The translations under genes and the position numbers were made by a program. 64,000 bases of DNA from Camarhynchus parvulus (Eukaryota > Chordata > Aves > Passeriformes > Thraupidae), in NCBI RefSeq assembly GCF_901933205.1, contig NC_044576.1:8279024-8343023 (forward strand), read 5' to 3'. Below are positions 41,901 to 55,932 of the stretch, in pieces. The notes under the pieces are model-generated. The model ran no database searches. It worked only from the letters and a program-made list of their open reading frames with translations, and was not told where the DNA came from. Within the stretch, counting starts at the first letter, position 1; each line of letters begins with the position of its first letter.

Positions 41901-44900
41901 CCATTCTCTCTTACTCTTGCCTCACATGCTGATGATGTTAGTTTACCCAGCTTTTTGAAAGACAAACCCCATTCCCTTGCCTTCATTCTTGTGCAGGACC
42001 AAGGGAGAGCAGCACAAGACTGAGGGACAAGGTGCACAACAAGAAGCAGGCAGGTTCAGGAGAAGGGCAGTGCGTCAGAATCACTAATTTTCTTCCTAAC
42101 ATTAACATTCTGTATGTAAACTGGTCATTTTAGGTGATGGAAGAATTTGTTGATTAAGAAAAAGGGTTTTCAAAGTTTTCTCAAACACTCATTATATGGT
42201 TAATTCAAACCCAAGACATGGACACAAACATCTGACTTGCCCAGTCATCCAAACTACCCTATCCACTTAAGCTTGCCTTGTTCTCATTAATTTGCTCTGA
42301 TTTCTTAGGAACATCACTGGATTTTGTGCTCACACTTTTGCTGTGATAGCAAGTTATCCCTGAAATATTCACATAATTATATATCTACTGCAAACAGATT
42401 CTCCATGTTCCAAGTCTTGTTCTAGAAGATTAGCAACTGTTTTAGGACTGCTTATATTAACAAGTAAATAATGAGCATTAGCAAAAGCAGTGGCACACAT
42501 GCTCTGATTTCTATTCTGATACTACTTTGTCCTTATTAAAGCAATTGAAACATTGGTGTGTTCTTATTCTTTAAAATTCTTTTAGTTTTTTTAAGGACTC
42601 AAGTACCAAAGTAGTTTTCTAGCTCACAAATTTTTGTTCTTTGTTCAGTGGGTTGTTTTTTCCTTACTCCAAGTTTACATTGCTTGGTCTCCTGATCATT
42701 CCAGAAGAAACTGACACGGATAAAAATGAAATGCAGAGCCCTTGGAAAGGTGCTGCATCTTGGCTGGAACACTTTGCTGATGTAATAGTGATTCCAATAA
42801 ACAAACAGGCATATTCATTCATATTCAAATCAATACCAGAGTGGGAAATTGAGAGGTGCCATTATGCTCTAGAACCATTAGAACCATTGGTCTCTTGATT
42901 TAACTGTTTGCCCACAGCCGCTGAGGGTGTTCACAGCTCTGGTGCTGTGGTAAAACACAGTTCACTGTGTTCACTCTTAATTACAGCAGCCAGCATGAAA
43001 GCTTCAGTGGTTTAGTGAGATCTTGTGGGGTTTTGCAGTTTTGGAGAGGTTTCTTTTTAATACATTTTTGGTCAAAGTGACAAGAATTTACTTAAGCTTT
43101 ATACATAAGCAAAGCTCCCGGACACAGCATAACTGGGTCATTACCTCTCTGTAAAGATTTATGTATACTCTTAATTTTAACTTTAGATTGCCAATTATAA
43201 CAGGGCAAATGTATCTTATTAAGTGCCTATGTAGATCATTTTAACATCAGCAGCACTATTTACTGTAAGGATCTTTGAAACTCTTTTATTTACCACGAGT
43301 AACAAGTCAAATCTATCACAAAGGGAAACTCTGGAAAGCAGAGTGAAATAAAAAAAACAAGAGAAAGACATTAATTCTCTGGCTAGTAAAGTTGAACTTC
43401 ATTTTTCAAAGTAGCAAAAACCAGACCAGAGATAAGAATTATGCACACCACACTGTGGCCACATCAGTGTGGCTGCTATACCCCTGACATATGAGGCAGC
43501 TGCTATCAGCAACAGGAGCACCAGTACAGCCAGGTTAATTTAAACACATCCATAGACTTCCTACTTAAAAGACTGTAGAGCTCAACATTCCCTTTTACCT
43601 TCTCAGTAGCTTGTAATTCCATGTAGCCAGCCAGGCCTTTCCTTTTCAGATGCCAGGAGGACCAGCCTTGGAATGCCAAAATTGACTATTCAGCCTCAGG
43701 TTATTCACAAACTTGTTGATGCTTTGACACTGCCACTGAGTCATTTCATTCAGGATTGCTTTCCTTATCATCTGGGACTGCAGCATTCCACAAATTTCAT
43801 TTGGAAATCACAAATAGGAGTTTCTGCTCAAGTCACCATTAAACTGCAGAGTTCTCGGACCAAAGCCTGGCTGATGTTATCATTCACACTAAAGCATTCC
43901 TCATGTTCCCTAAGAGATCTCTGCACTTGGCCAGGATACAGCTTTGCCCTGCTCACTCATGGTAATGGTCTGACCTTTTTTTTTACTTTTTGTGTTTTCA
44001 TCATTCACAGAAAACTCAGGGCTGATGAGCCTCAGTGAGGTAGTTTTTCTACGCTGTTCGTGTTCCATTTGGTCAGCATTGCAAGTCCCCTGCATGAATA
44101 ATGCCTAATTCCAAAGGCTTTTAAAGACACAGTTCTTCACCCAGTTTATGCTGAAAGGCACCAACACTATTTGCAAGTATCAGTAGAGCACATCAGAAAT
44201 GGGAACAATCTTAATGAGGTGAAACAGAAAAACCCTGAAGACCTTGCACTCTTTGGTTCATTTCTGCTCCAATATCTTTATTCTCCTTTTCAGCTGCACA
44301 AAACACAAACATTTACTCTCTGTACTTCTGTATTTCCAGACATACAAATTCCTTCCTAAGTGACTGGCATGGTATAATCTGGAAGTTGTACACGTATATA
44401 TAGATATAAAATACACGCTGTACATACACATTTTTATATTTAAATTACATAAGCACATATATTTTACTCAGACATGCTCAGTACTAAATATAATAGCTAT
44501 TAATTATCTCTATTAAGTAATTATTAATTGATTTTATGGGGTTTTAGGGTCCTCCTTTTATTACTATTTTGTCTCCTTGTTATTATGTTTAGCACCTCTG
44601 CATGCCACAGATTTTTTTCAAATTGGACAGTTCCACTGCTTATTTGCCCTGGATGCTGTAACCACCTTGTTTACACAGGGGCATTTCCAGTGCTAGGGTG
44701 CCTCCTGTTTATGGGAGCCATCAGGGATGAGTCTGTCTTGAACTGCACACTTTTATTAAGAATTCATAACTGCATCCAGGCTGAAATGCTATTTTCTAGG
44801 TGGTTCTTACTCTCAATCAAGATGCATTGAGAACTGACATTGATTTTTAAAATACCTTGAATGCTAGTACAGTTTAGAAAATTAACACTGTGGTGCAATG

Positions 44901-46429
44901 AGTTTTGTTTGGAGGACTTTTTAATGTGTTGATGTACATCTCAAAATAATCTCTATACTCTTTAATAAAGTTATGGAAAAAAACTTGTTAGGGAACTTGT
45001 AACATTTTGAAGTCAATATACTTCCATTAAACACACAAAGTCATTGTCATATGCCAATGCTTCAGTTTGGTTTTTTTTTTTTCTTTACAGTATTATCTAA
45101 AAATAATTTTAATGTGATTTTTTCCTTTGGAAAGCTGGAAGCAAAATATGAATTATATATCAAGACCAATCACTCAAGGTACTTTCCTAAAGAGTGTCCT
45201 TGGAACCCAGTTGCTATTTGCACACACATTAATAAAGTGCAAAGCTTTAAATCTGATTGCTTCAAGTTAAATGGATGGGTCAGTGCCAAACAAATTGATC
45301 TCTTTCAGAGTGCATGGTCTATAGCAAACTATAACTCCATAACAATGAAAGGACTCCATTCAATAAATAAAATACAGACTTTTAAAGTTACATGACCACC
45401 CCTTTAAATGCTCTTTAGGACTGTATGTGCAAGCTGCATTATTTACCTGAAACTAAAGCCAACACACACTATTTAAAGAGAGTTTTAATATTCGACACAT
45501 CATGTAGGGGTTAAAGGCCACATGACTGAAAAAAGGATCTCTGGACTGACAAGACAATCAGTTCTCTCAAATGAAACAACCAGGGGTCAATGGTGGCAAA
45601 GACATACCTGGCAGTATCAAATGAAAGGATGACCTTTTGGGTAAGTTCTTGGTTTGACATTTAGAACTTCAATCCCTGTTTCAGGTGAACTCAGTAAATT
45701 GCCTACTTTCTCTGCAACCCTGTGCCCCAGCTGGCAAAAAAGGGACTAATGACCCTCTACCTCCACATTTAATGTTCTATAACAATAATCATTAGGTACC
45801 TGTCTCAACAGAAAGAGATCAACCTTGGAAATTGATCTTTGAATAAAAGCTATGAAAACATATCTTAACAAAACCCTGAACAAGCAGTGAACAAAAACAA
45901 TGGCAAAACCAGCAAATCTCTGTACAGAAACCTGATTATACTTCCTTCTCTGCAAATTTCAGCAAGAAGATTTATTCAGTAAAAAGGTATTACTAAAAAT
46001 GAAAACTATCAGAAATTATCCTTAGGACACAAAGTCCTTCCCCACAGAAGATACTGTCAGAACTGCTTTTATTCCCTTAGCCCTCACACTGCAAAGGAAA
46101 TTCTCCAAGAGCTGAAAAACTCTCTTTTCTCTCTCAGAAAATTTTGCACACAGCTGAAAAAGCAGCAACAAAACCATGTCATTTCTACGGTCTACAAACA
46201 TACAGCTTTGACTGGAGGACAACACACAAAGCAGCTGCACATCTGATAAGAGCTGCAAAGACAAACAGAGCCCACTCCTAATTTGTCACCCTGGGGCTCA
46301 CACAGTGACCATCCAAAAAGGTGATGTAAACCCCAGCCCACACAAAGTGCTCCCAGTGCCAGCCTGTCCTTCCCTCCATGTGTCCAATGCATTCCAGCCT
46401 TTGGAACCCTTGAAGACATCTTCCACATG
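35966..46429. other. Non-coding DNA, no gene seen
   Basis: No convincing exon. The longest frames (40,787-41,191 plus; 41,654-42,037 minus; 43,673-44,038 plus) show no domain, no exon-like boundaries and composition typical of random translation. 40,290-40,480 has several TTAAATTAAA- and homeodomain-like words and looks unusually free of repeats. There is a TATA-rich patch at 44,394-44,460. Confidence 0.6.
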
Positions 46430-47580
46430 GCTGCCCTCATAACCATTAGATCTCACCACAGACCTTTAAAGCAGTTTCTTGCCCTGTTTCACTCCCCTGA
46501 GACCAGAAAGTGTTTCAGACCTGTCCTTTCTCACACTCTTCAATCCTTATACCTATCACCCCATTTCCTCCTCTCCCTTCCACCTGCAGACCTTCTAACA
46601 CAGGGCTCACTTGACTGAAACTGTTCCTACTGACATTCACTTTTTTAGCCACACTCTAAAATTGTTACTGTCTCCTGCTGGACTTGCCAGATGCTTTCAA
46701 TAGAGCTGATGACATTTCTTCTTGATAAACCTCCTCTTCCCAGCGCCTCTCTCCTGGTTTTCCTCTTACGACACTCCAGCACAGTCTCTACAGGGAATAC
46801 TTTCTGCGAAATTCTCCAAGTTCCCAAGGAGGGTCCCACACCCATTCACTCTGTAATCTTCTTTCTTTGCATTAACTCCATCCAGCAAGCCAGTTAGCAA
46901 AAAAATCCCCTGTCATTCCTATGCTGATGAGTCTTTATCTACTTCTCTGTGAGACATTTTTCCATATTCTGGTCAGTCTAAACTGACTGCTTTCAGGATA
47001 TCCCTACAAGCTTCATGGGGATAAGGAGATTTCTCAATACTCTCCCTTCAAAAGGCAAAGAAAATCCTTTTTTTCAGTCAAAATGGACAGCCAGAATATC
47101 AGACCTGCCAATTTGGACTACAACACAAGTGTCATCTTTGACTCTTACTTTTCATCCAGGATAAACCCAAAATCTCAGAGATTCTCTAAACATAATCTTT
47201 CTAATAAACAGGTTTTCTAACCCACCTGTAATGCAGAAATTCCTTTCCCAGCTCTGATGATATTACATATTGATTACTTCCAAGTTCATCTTTCTGACCT
47301 TAAGAATCACAAGCTCCTCTCATATCTCAGTGAAACTTCTGCTGCAAAGAGGATCTCTAACTCCTTTCTTTGATCATTTCACCCAACTCTTCATATTGCT
47401 TCAACAGCTCCCTTGTTCCCTGTCACATCAAAGATATGCTAACAATCTTCCCTTCCAATACCACACACTTTTTATTCCAATCTTTCAGGTTATCTCTAAC
47501 TCACCATGAAGATTCTGGCCTTAGTGTCAACGTCCTTCACCTACCCCTATTTATAAAAACATTTCCACAAGTATTTTAAA
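46430..47580 (+). mobile_element. Decayed L2/Jockey-type LINE, reverse-transcriptase region
   Basis: Three pieces of a LINE reverse transcriptase appear in the right order, in three different plus-strand frames. 46,820-46,882 reads VPKEGPTPIHSVIFFLCINS, matching the VPQG-S-LGPLLF--YIN block of L2/CR1-type enzymes. 46,914-46,931 reads HSYADE, matching the YADD catalytic box. 47,131 onward reads VIFDSYFSSRINPKSQ, matching the LGVIFDS-LSF block that follows. Downstream (47,350-47,560) a frame around HPTLHIASTAPLFPVTSKI looks like the terminal HI-P-L--LHWLPV region. Frameshifts between blocks show a long-dead copy. The 3' limit is uncertain: 47,700-47,770 (GAACACTGCAAATTCTTTAA) may belong to its tail. 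Confidence 0.55.
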
Positions 47581-50500
47581 ATCTTCTGTTTGGTTTAGTT
47601 CCATTTAATTTCTTTTATTTTCAAATTTGTAATTTCTAAGATCATGGAATGAGGACAGTATTTGTGTCCCATAACAACACTCATCATCAATCCCTTTTAT
47701 TCCACAGATATCTCTATCTGTCACTTCTTGAACACTGCAAATTCTTTAAGGACACAAATTCATACATCACCCAGCAAAACAACATCCCAGTTCATAACAA
47801 GCCACTCAAGTACAGCAAGCACAAGCACATCAGTTATAACAGCATCAAGAAAAGTAATTGTTAGCATAGGACTCCACTCCCTTTCCAAAACAGCTCTTAA
47901 ACCCTTGCTAGTTTTGTGGTATTTGTCACCCTCCAAGGTCCCAAGGTAAATGAAGTGACACCTGGCACTTGGAGCTGACGACTCCACGCTGTTCCTCTGA
48001 CACAGAACACTCCTTGCCTTAGGAAAAGGCAATCTCCTTGCACAGTTACCACTCTGTCTCAAGTTATAACCTTTATTTAATCAGATCTATCTGCTTGTCC
48101 TTGATGAACAAGGCTCCCAAACATTTCTCCCCTTGCATTTGCAGAGTGCTCCCTCGACTCTCTATTTTGGATTTTCTAGGAACTCTACCCCTTTGAACTG
48201 TGAAGGAACAGACATAACACTCAGAGTTGTTACCTACACAGGGGGCAGAGCCCCAGCAAGGCTCACCCTCACACCTACACTGGGTGCACAGAGCTGGAAG
48301 AGGCACACAGCACCAGACTAGGATGCCTTCCTTGGGATTAATCTTAAACCCACGTAAATCTCACCTGAGCTCTTCTCTCCTACAGAGCACTAAACTGTGT
48401 GCTGCCAGCAATTAGTAAAGGCTTACATTGATTTTTTAATTAGTTTGAAACTAAAAATAAGTCCTGGGTAAATATAATTTTATTTCACGGGCTAAAAGCT
48501 GCTAAAAACCTCCTGTGACAAGACAAGCAGGTGCAAATTATTATCAACAATTATTACTTATCCTTTCCAAGGATAATGGCCTTCTTCTGTGACCTCTGGG
48601 ACAACAAACAAAATGGATTAGTGATTTTCTCAATCCAGCACAACAGGTCTAGAGGTGCATTTTAGGGGAGAGATGATTGTGCAGAGTCCTGTACTCCCAA
48701 GTCAGTCCCTGTGCTTAGAAACATGGAAAAAGTCAACCTGTACCTGTGATGTGTACACACTGGTGTTGTAAGTTCAAAAATTTAATATTGAATAATTACA
48801 GTATGTATTTTCTAATCCTCAAAGCCAAGCTTCCCCAGAACAGTCAGCTAAACAATTCACTAAATTTATATGAAAATTAATACTGGAAGATGGTAAATAG
48901 CTTTTTTACGGCTTTTACTTTTTCTGATTTTTGTAAGGCAAACATATTTTTCTCATGTACCTGTGCTGCTTCTGCCAATGCCCTACAATAGGCAAACACT
49001 GTTAGAGTGATGAAATGCAACTGCAGGAGCCTATTTTAAAATTAATCATCCATAATTAATTAGCAATATCTCCTTTCTGGTAAATTATACCTAAATTGCA
49101 GAAAATTATCCTTGCTGAGAATGATAAAGTCATCTACAGCTTTGCAGTATTTCAGAGAAACATTTTGCATATATTTATGTATTATAATGACCACATATAT
49201 ATCAGAGTATTCAATTCCACTTTGCCACTATATTAAAAATATAAATGCATGGGAACTTTATCTTTAAATTGCACAGTATTCAAGGGGTCACCCAAACAAC
49301 CTGAAGTGAAATAATTTGGAAAACAGATCCATGAAGGAGTAGGTGGACAGAGGGTTAGTTTTCGATAGCCTTGTTATTTTAGTGCTCATTAGATTTGTCC
49401 CGTCTCAGCTCTTGCAAAAGCCAGCACTGAGTGCTTTAAAGGCAGCACTAAAGAAAGTGGATTGTCTGTCCCAGTACAACACATGTCTGTTTCCAAATCA
49501 TTATGAGATTCTGTTGCTTCCAAAAACCCCAAAAATAAATGCAGCCCCTCCTGACAGAATATTCCCCCCTATCTTATGGTTAAATCTCTTCAGAGTTCTA
49601 CATCAGCAAATGAAAAAAATAACAAAAAATGTTGAAAAAAATTATTTGTTAAAAAAAATTAGTGAAGCTCACAACACAAATAAATGTTAATTCAAGATTT
49701 TTTAACAATCTTTTCAGCTAGGTGTTTGGCACAGTTTCCTTTGGACTTGATATCTTTACGTGTGGACAGCAGCAAAATTTTGAAATGACTCATGTTTTAG
49801 CAGCTGAACACCTGCAATGAAATGAGGACCCAAAAGTGCACTGAGGATGAAGCATTTGGAGCAGGAGGAAAGCCTGGTTCCTGTACATACAGATTTAATG
49901 ACATTTAAAAATGCATGATCCTCTATGTATATGCACCCAGTCATCAGATTCAGAACATGAGCAGAGAAATCAGGTTCTTTCACACCAGACATCATTGCTG
50001 ACACTGAGAGACTTGGTAAAACTGCCAGTAAAGCAGTATTTAGACTCAAAAGGGCTTTGTGCACCTCCAGCCAGTGCATCCAATTTCATTTTCTTTTTTT
50101 TTTCCCAATTGACCCACAAAGATGCACAAAACTGCTATCAGTTATTGCTAGATATACAAAACTGGATGTAAGCCTCCTGCCTCTCATGATTTCAACATTC
50201 AGGTTCAAAATCTCATGCAACATTCTAGTGGAGTAAAAAAACCAAAATATAAAATTATTGTCACTTCTACCTGCAGTAGTAAAAGGAATTCCATTTAAAT
50301 GAAGCTATGTAAGCAATTCATAAAATCATTTGTTCAACAATTTCCCCCCCTCTTCACAGTGTCTACAAATCCATGTAATTGAGTGTTCCAAACACATTTG
50401 ATTGGGATCCCTGTGAGAATAACCCCATCCCTTGGATTAGTCATTGTGAAGAAAAACGTAGGAGGGTTTGTGTTTTGGGAGGTTTTTTGGCCCAGTGGAA

Positions 50501-52189
50501 AGAAACTTGCTTCAAAGCCAATTTATCCCAGAATGGGAGGGCTTTGTTTACACTTAAGTTTTAGCAATTCAATGAGGTTTGCTTGGGCTTTAATTATAAT
50601 TATTATTCTCTTTAAGCACAAAGAGTCTTAGCATATTGAAAATGTCAACAATAGCAGACAAGATTTTAGCTCCAAGGAGGAAATAGAGTACCAGAGGAGG
50701 ATTTAGAAGAAATAAGGCGGGCACAATTTAACTTGAACTATTGAAAGAAGAATGGATTATTTCTACAGTTCTTTTAGCAGCACTCACAAATCACTAGCAG
50801 CTCTTTAAACATAGAAATTGCCTTCTAAAAACAGAAGAGGCATATTATTTTCCCAAAATTATTCAACAATATTTCGAGATGTTTGAATACTGCATATAAA
50901 ACAGAGATATGGACTAATATGTTGAATGTTTGTAACATAAATAAAAGAGAGAGAGAGGGGGAGAGATGAAGTGCTAAGTGCCAGAAAATTAATATTGAAC
51001 TTTTTTCCTGTTAAATTCTGAGAAGTGAATGTCCCTGGAAAACTATTTCATACAATTGCTTGTGGGTGCAAATTGATCCAGATGCCATAAATACTTCATT
51101 CAGCTCCAGTCAAGTAATAGCATGTCACACACTGCAGAAGGGAAGAGAGAAGGCTGGAGCATGGCTCTCTAACAGGTGCTAACTGAGAGTGCTCTGGGAG
51201 GAAGGAGCTCAGCATCTTGAGTGGTCAGGATTGAAGGAAGGCCACAAATCACTGTGAAATGACCCCAAAAGCCCAAACCAAAAGCAGGATATCGATAAAG
51301 AATCACTCAGAACATTTAGCAGGAACTAGAGTGAAAGAGAAACAGTGAAGGCTTTGCTTTCCAATGAGGACACTGAGGTGATGATATAAACAGGGCAGAG
51401 ATAAATTACAGCTGCTTAACACAGTGTTATACTGGAAATTTTTAGCTTCAGCTCAAATTGGAATTGTTGTGATTCACGTAACCCTGCCACATTGATAAAG
51501 TAGTTTTGTATTAATTTTTAAAGGAATTAATCTGCTCTCTTTTATTATAGTCTTCTTTTTTAAAACTTGCTTTCTATCCTAGGCCATGCAGAGTTCTGCT
51601 CTAGGCTGCTGTGCTGCAGGGATATGCACACAACCTTCCTGCAGTCAGCTCACCAGCTTACAGGCAAGGCAGGCTCACAAGGAGCTACAGCACCTTCAGA
51701 GATCCACCTCAACAAAAACATTTTTCGCTTCAGTGAAGCTGCCAAAAATACAAGTAATGCTGAGTTAAAGGTTTTGTAAAGCTGATAATGCCTTCTATAT
51801 TCAAGTCAATAACTACATGCAACTGGGTTACAGCCTCCATTTCATTGGTGTTCAAAAGCAAAAGTTGTATATAAATACTGCAAAGAAGGAAGAGTAAAGT
51901 CTATGGAGCAATTGATATCACCTCCATTTATAAAGGCAAATCCTATTAAAATACATATCCCAAATAAACCATGTGTTCTTGAAGAATTAAGAAACCAAAC
52001 CCTCCACAGAGATCAGGAACTGCATACCTGCCACAGGAAACTTGAGCAGTGCTGAACTACAAGCTCGTTTCCTCCTCTTCAGATAGGTTGTATATAAAAA
52101 GTACAAAGTCTAAACTTATTCACACAGCACATGTTTCCTGGCAGGTCTTCAGAAGGGCTCCTGGGTCACCCAGAAGATCCTGCACACCA
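47581..52189. other. Non-coding DNA, no gene seen
   Basis: No gene recognised. The stretch includes a (GA)n microsatellite at 50,947-50,967 and an AT-rich block at about 49,030-49,160 with AATTAATCATCCATAATTAA-like words. Frames such as 49,343-49,690 (plus, 115 codons) have no domain. Confidence 0.6.
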
Positions 52190-52545
52190 GTTCAGGACAA
52201 ACTGCCAGCCTGATTTACTGGAGTGTTTTATCTAGTGAACTCTTGAACACCCTGCAGGACGATGCCTCCCTGAACTCTCCTGCCCAGCACTCCCATTGTC
52301 CGACTGACCTCCCTGTTAGAAAGCATTCCCTCTTTGGCTTCGGGTCATTACTTCCTGTTAGACATCCCATGATCACCTAAAATAATTCCTCCTCCTCTGC
52401 TCATGTTTCCCTCATGTGCCTGGCAGCTCTATTCCCCCAGGCAGGCTGTATATAGTGTGTTCCTGAGGCCTCTGCTCAGAGGGCATGCTCTCCCATCCTT
52501 TCATCATTTTTGTCACCTCTTTGAACATTTTTCCATTTATTCATT
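52190..52545 (-). mobile_element. Old CR1 remnant, antisense
   Basis: On the plus strand the order of segments follows the reverse complement of the CR1 ORF2 end and 3' region. CCCTGTTAGAAAGCATTCCC is followed by a GGGTCATTACTTCCTGTTAG segment (the 'cattacttcttgt' block), then a TCCTCCTCCTCTGC stretch, then TTTCATCATTTTTGTCACC (52,499-52,517, the 'atcatttttgt-gcc' block). It is much more diverged than the sense CR1 copy at 19 kb, so it is an older insertion. Both ends are approximate. Confidence 0.55.
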
Positions 52546-55500
52546 TCACTGTACAGCCCTAATGACAAAAGGAATCCATACAAATAATACCTCTACTTGC
52601 AATTGAAAAAACATATCCATTGCTAAGTGAAGGAGGCAGGTGAATGCTCACTGTCTCAAGGAAGGAGCCTTTAGAGTCTCAGATTCCTATGTCTGGGCCA
52701 AAGAAACTAACAGAAAAGGTAAAAGTGCTAAATTTTCCCATTTCTGAATTATTAGTTTTTCTTATCGCCTTGCAAGAAGATCACATGCTTTTCAAAATAT
52801 AAAATTGTTTTCCTGGCACACATACACCTGTTACAATTGAGACAAATATATCTGGGATTTTTGTAGATGAAGAAAGGAACATTTTTCTCAACTGTTGAAA
52901 GAGAGACACTCTTTAGATTTGCTTCAGTCCCTAAATGCCCTTTTAATGCATAGCCTAAGATAGTTAACATTTAATAAATGCAATTACCATCCCTATTCTG
53001 CATAAAGGCTGATTCCAATTTTATAGCAATACCATTGAAAATACTTTTTTCCTTCTCCTCTCCATTCTTACCATCAAAGCAGTTTCATAACAAAACACTA
53101 AATCTTGAAAACTTAGGAAAGGTCAATAATTTCTACTGCAGTAACTTTGGCACACGACAGAACCAGGCACTGAGATGTGTTAAGACAGTTAAATGAGAAC
53201 CATGTCTACATAAAAATTAGAAAAACTGAATTCTTCCACAATTCAAAAGTTTTTCACACATGAGATGGCAAAGTCCCCTAACTTTGTACATCTAAAATGA
53301 GATGAGATCTCTCTGGCCCACCCAAGAGATGACGAGACTGAAACACAGACCTGTATTTTTAGGAAATAAAATATATCACTTGCAGTATCAAACAAGGCAA
53401 AATAGATCTTTCAGCTTCCAATGGCTCGTATCTATGACTTCTGCTAAGAAAAATCTGTTAAATCTGTGTATTTCAGGTTTCATAATCCAAACACTGTTCT
53501 TATTTTTGTTCTGCATTTCACCAGAGGGTTGGTGTTCAGCACCTGGTTCAGCATATGAATATATGCTATTAGCCAACACATTTTAACAAAAATCTGGTTG
53601 AAATTTGTCAAACAGTTTTCCCTACTACAAAATATCAACTCAGCAAAACTGAAAATCTTAATAAGAAACCTCTTTTTCACAAGAAATTTTCCATTTTCAG
53701 CTTTAAAACCTCTTTGTTCTTCAATTTCTTTTTCTAACTAGAGTTAAAGAAAAAGGAAAATAAATGTGCAAAATCTAAAAATAATATCCTTACATTTTCT
53801 TCTAGCATTGCTACTTAGAATTTTTCAGAGGGCTTTTTAAAAAAAAAAAAAACTGGAAAAAAGAACCCTCTAACAATTTCCAAGGGTTAGAGTGAGATTG
53901 ATAACAACAGCAGTAAGTATAGAGCAATATGGTACCTATAGTAAAATATACCAACTGTGGAATTGAGTAAAGCCATCAAAGGAACTTACTACCACACATT
54001 GTGACTGATGCATTTCAGTAAAATACATAAAAATGTGTATTTCATTTACGCTGCAGGTTGTTATTCTAGACTCCCTGAAAACGTGCTGTAGATAATTAGT
54101 TGCACTTACTGACTGAGATACTGAAGAACTGCAGTCATTGTAACTCTCCACAAAATATAAGTTCAGTCTGGGAAGGATTCTCCCCTATTCTGCACCTTGT
54201 ATCTTCAAGCCTTTGGAGAATTCCTTTCTAAGATTTAAATTTTTTCTTATAAAGCTTTGCTGAATCAATCAAGATTCAATATAGGAAGATTGCCAAATAA
54301 ATTACTTTTCATTTCTGCCCACTGTTAAACTCCTGCAGGGAGCTGGAAATATATCAGGGTCATTAGTCTTAATGCCTATAATACACAGTGCTTTAAGGTG
54401 AAGTGAGCAGTAAAAGAGTTTAATACAGTTTAATACTGGCCCCTACCCTGGAGACGCCTCAGGGCTCTGACCTGCTCACCCAACAACCCCAGAGCCCTGT
54501 GTGCCCAAGGGGGACACAACTTCCACCCAACTGGGGTCTGAATAAAACATTTCCCTTTAACCTGCTTTGGATAGTGTGTTAGGAGTCCCTGGCAATGTGC
54601 ATTTCTGCTGGACCTCTCCTGCAAAAACAGCTGACTGAGCTGTGGAGAGCTGCACATAATTAGAGAGCACATAACTCCCTCATTCTTTTACTGGAAATGC
54701 CTGTGTGTGCACAAACCTGAGGAGAATTTATCCCTCTGCTTAGTCTTTTCCAAACTACCTATTTGCTTCATTTATTGAAGGTAAAATTTACCTTGTTATT
54801 TAAAAGAAATCACTAATGAACACAAATGTGGATAATTTACTAAGGCTAAGGCTGTTATGGTAAAAAAAAAAACCCTAATGAGCTAATTTGAGTTGATTTT
54901 TTTTAATTTAACAGGCTTTGATGGAGCAAAACTGATAATTGGAAACACACCCCATCCACATTTTAATTTCTTGGTTCAGTCATATCCCTGGTTAGTTAAA
55001 AAAATTCAAACCCCTACTTTATTGCCAAAATCTTAGCTAATGAATACACAAACTTAAACTGAGGCTCAAATTCTCATTCTCAACTCTGACATAGAAAGCA
55101 CTGTAAAATAATTCATTATTTAATATTAAGAAAGCTGGATAAAACTAATTAATGCCAAAACTTAGCCCACAGCACATTAATTAAAAGTTTGCCCAACAGC
55201 TACCTCCCTGTCCTAATTAGCATTGCTGATTTCAAGAAAGCACTAAGAAAAGAAGACAAACATATAATTCCAACTTTATATTTCATAAAAAATCTCTTTG
55301 ATTCAACTTTCAACCATCAGTAATGTGCCCCTTTAATACAAATTTGGAGACTTCCACAGCAAAGACAGCCCTCTCAGGCACATTGTGTTTCATTTCTAAT
55401 AGGTTATTGCATATTTTCTGGTCACTCATTAACAGTGGCTGGAATCCAGGACAAAAGTATTGATACAGAAGACAACCAGACAAAAATGATTACCCCCTAC

Positions 55501-55726
55501 AGAGCTGTGTATTTTATTATATTATATAATATCTGGCCCATGTTGCCCCATTTGCATTAACCACAAAGCAAGCATTCCATGGAGCATGTGACATCTCAAT
55601 TGCCTGGCACAAGAGTCTGATGATCTTATATGACATTAAACAACCAGCACTGTCAAAAGGCCAAAACATGGGTCATAATAATGTTTCTGAAATGCTGATG
55701 ACAAAAAAAATAAACCGTGCACTGAC
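52546..55726. other. Non-coding DNA, probable intron
   Basis: This lies immediately 3' (in transcript sense, minus strand) of the coding exon at 55.7 kb, so it is probably intron. No further exon was recognised. 55,110-55,230 has three TTAATTA/CTAATTA words within about 120 bp. 53,840-53,855 is a long A run. Confidence 0.55.
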
Positions 55727-55932
55727 CTCATTAATGAAAGTCTGGGCTCCCCTTGGGCTCAGGAGGAGGATGGCCCTCCGCAAGGTGTCCCGGTAGCGGT
55801 TCAGCTCCTCCGTTTTCATGGTGGTGAAAAGGTTGGAAAACACTCTGCTGATGTTCCTGTCCACTTTTTGTAATGATACATCAAGTCCCAGCCTGGAGGC
55901 CTGGTCAAGAAATCCCTGCAGTCCACGTATAT
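55727..55932 (-). CDS. Internal coding exon (206 bp) of an unidentified minus-strand gene
   Basis: The minus strand shows a strong acceptor (polypyrimidine run, then CTCCTCCTGTGTTACAG) at 55,932 and a donor GAG|GTCAGT at 55,727/55,726. The exon is 206 bp: two bases completing a split codon, then 68 codons, ending on a codon boundary (acceptor phase 1, donor phase 0 side). The peptide begins [18 protein letters not shown], continues [19 protein letters not shown], contains [20 protein letters not shown] and ends [11 protein letters not shown]. It looks alpha-helical and soluble, with no membrane segment or signal peptide. The codons use G/C at third positions (CTG, CGG, ATC, AGC, CAG) far more than the surrounding AT-rich DNA, as expected for a conserved exon. 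I do not recognise the protein family with confidence and give no symbol. The gene runs leftward with long introns. Confidence 0.85.

Noticed and set aside
40787..42037. Cluster of 110-134-codon frames on both strands
   Set aside because: Overlapping frames in different phases with no shared domain, splice sites or codon bias. Judged chance.
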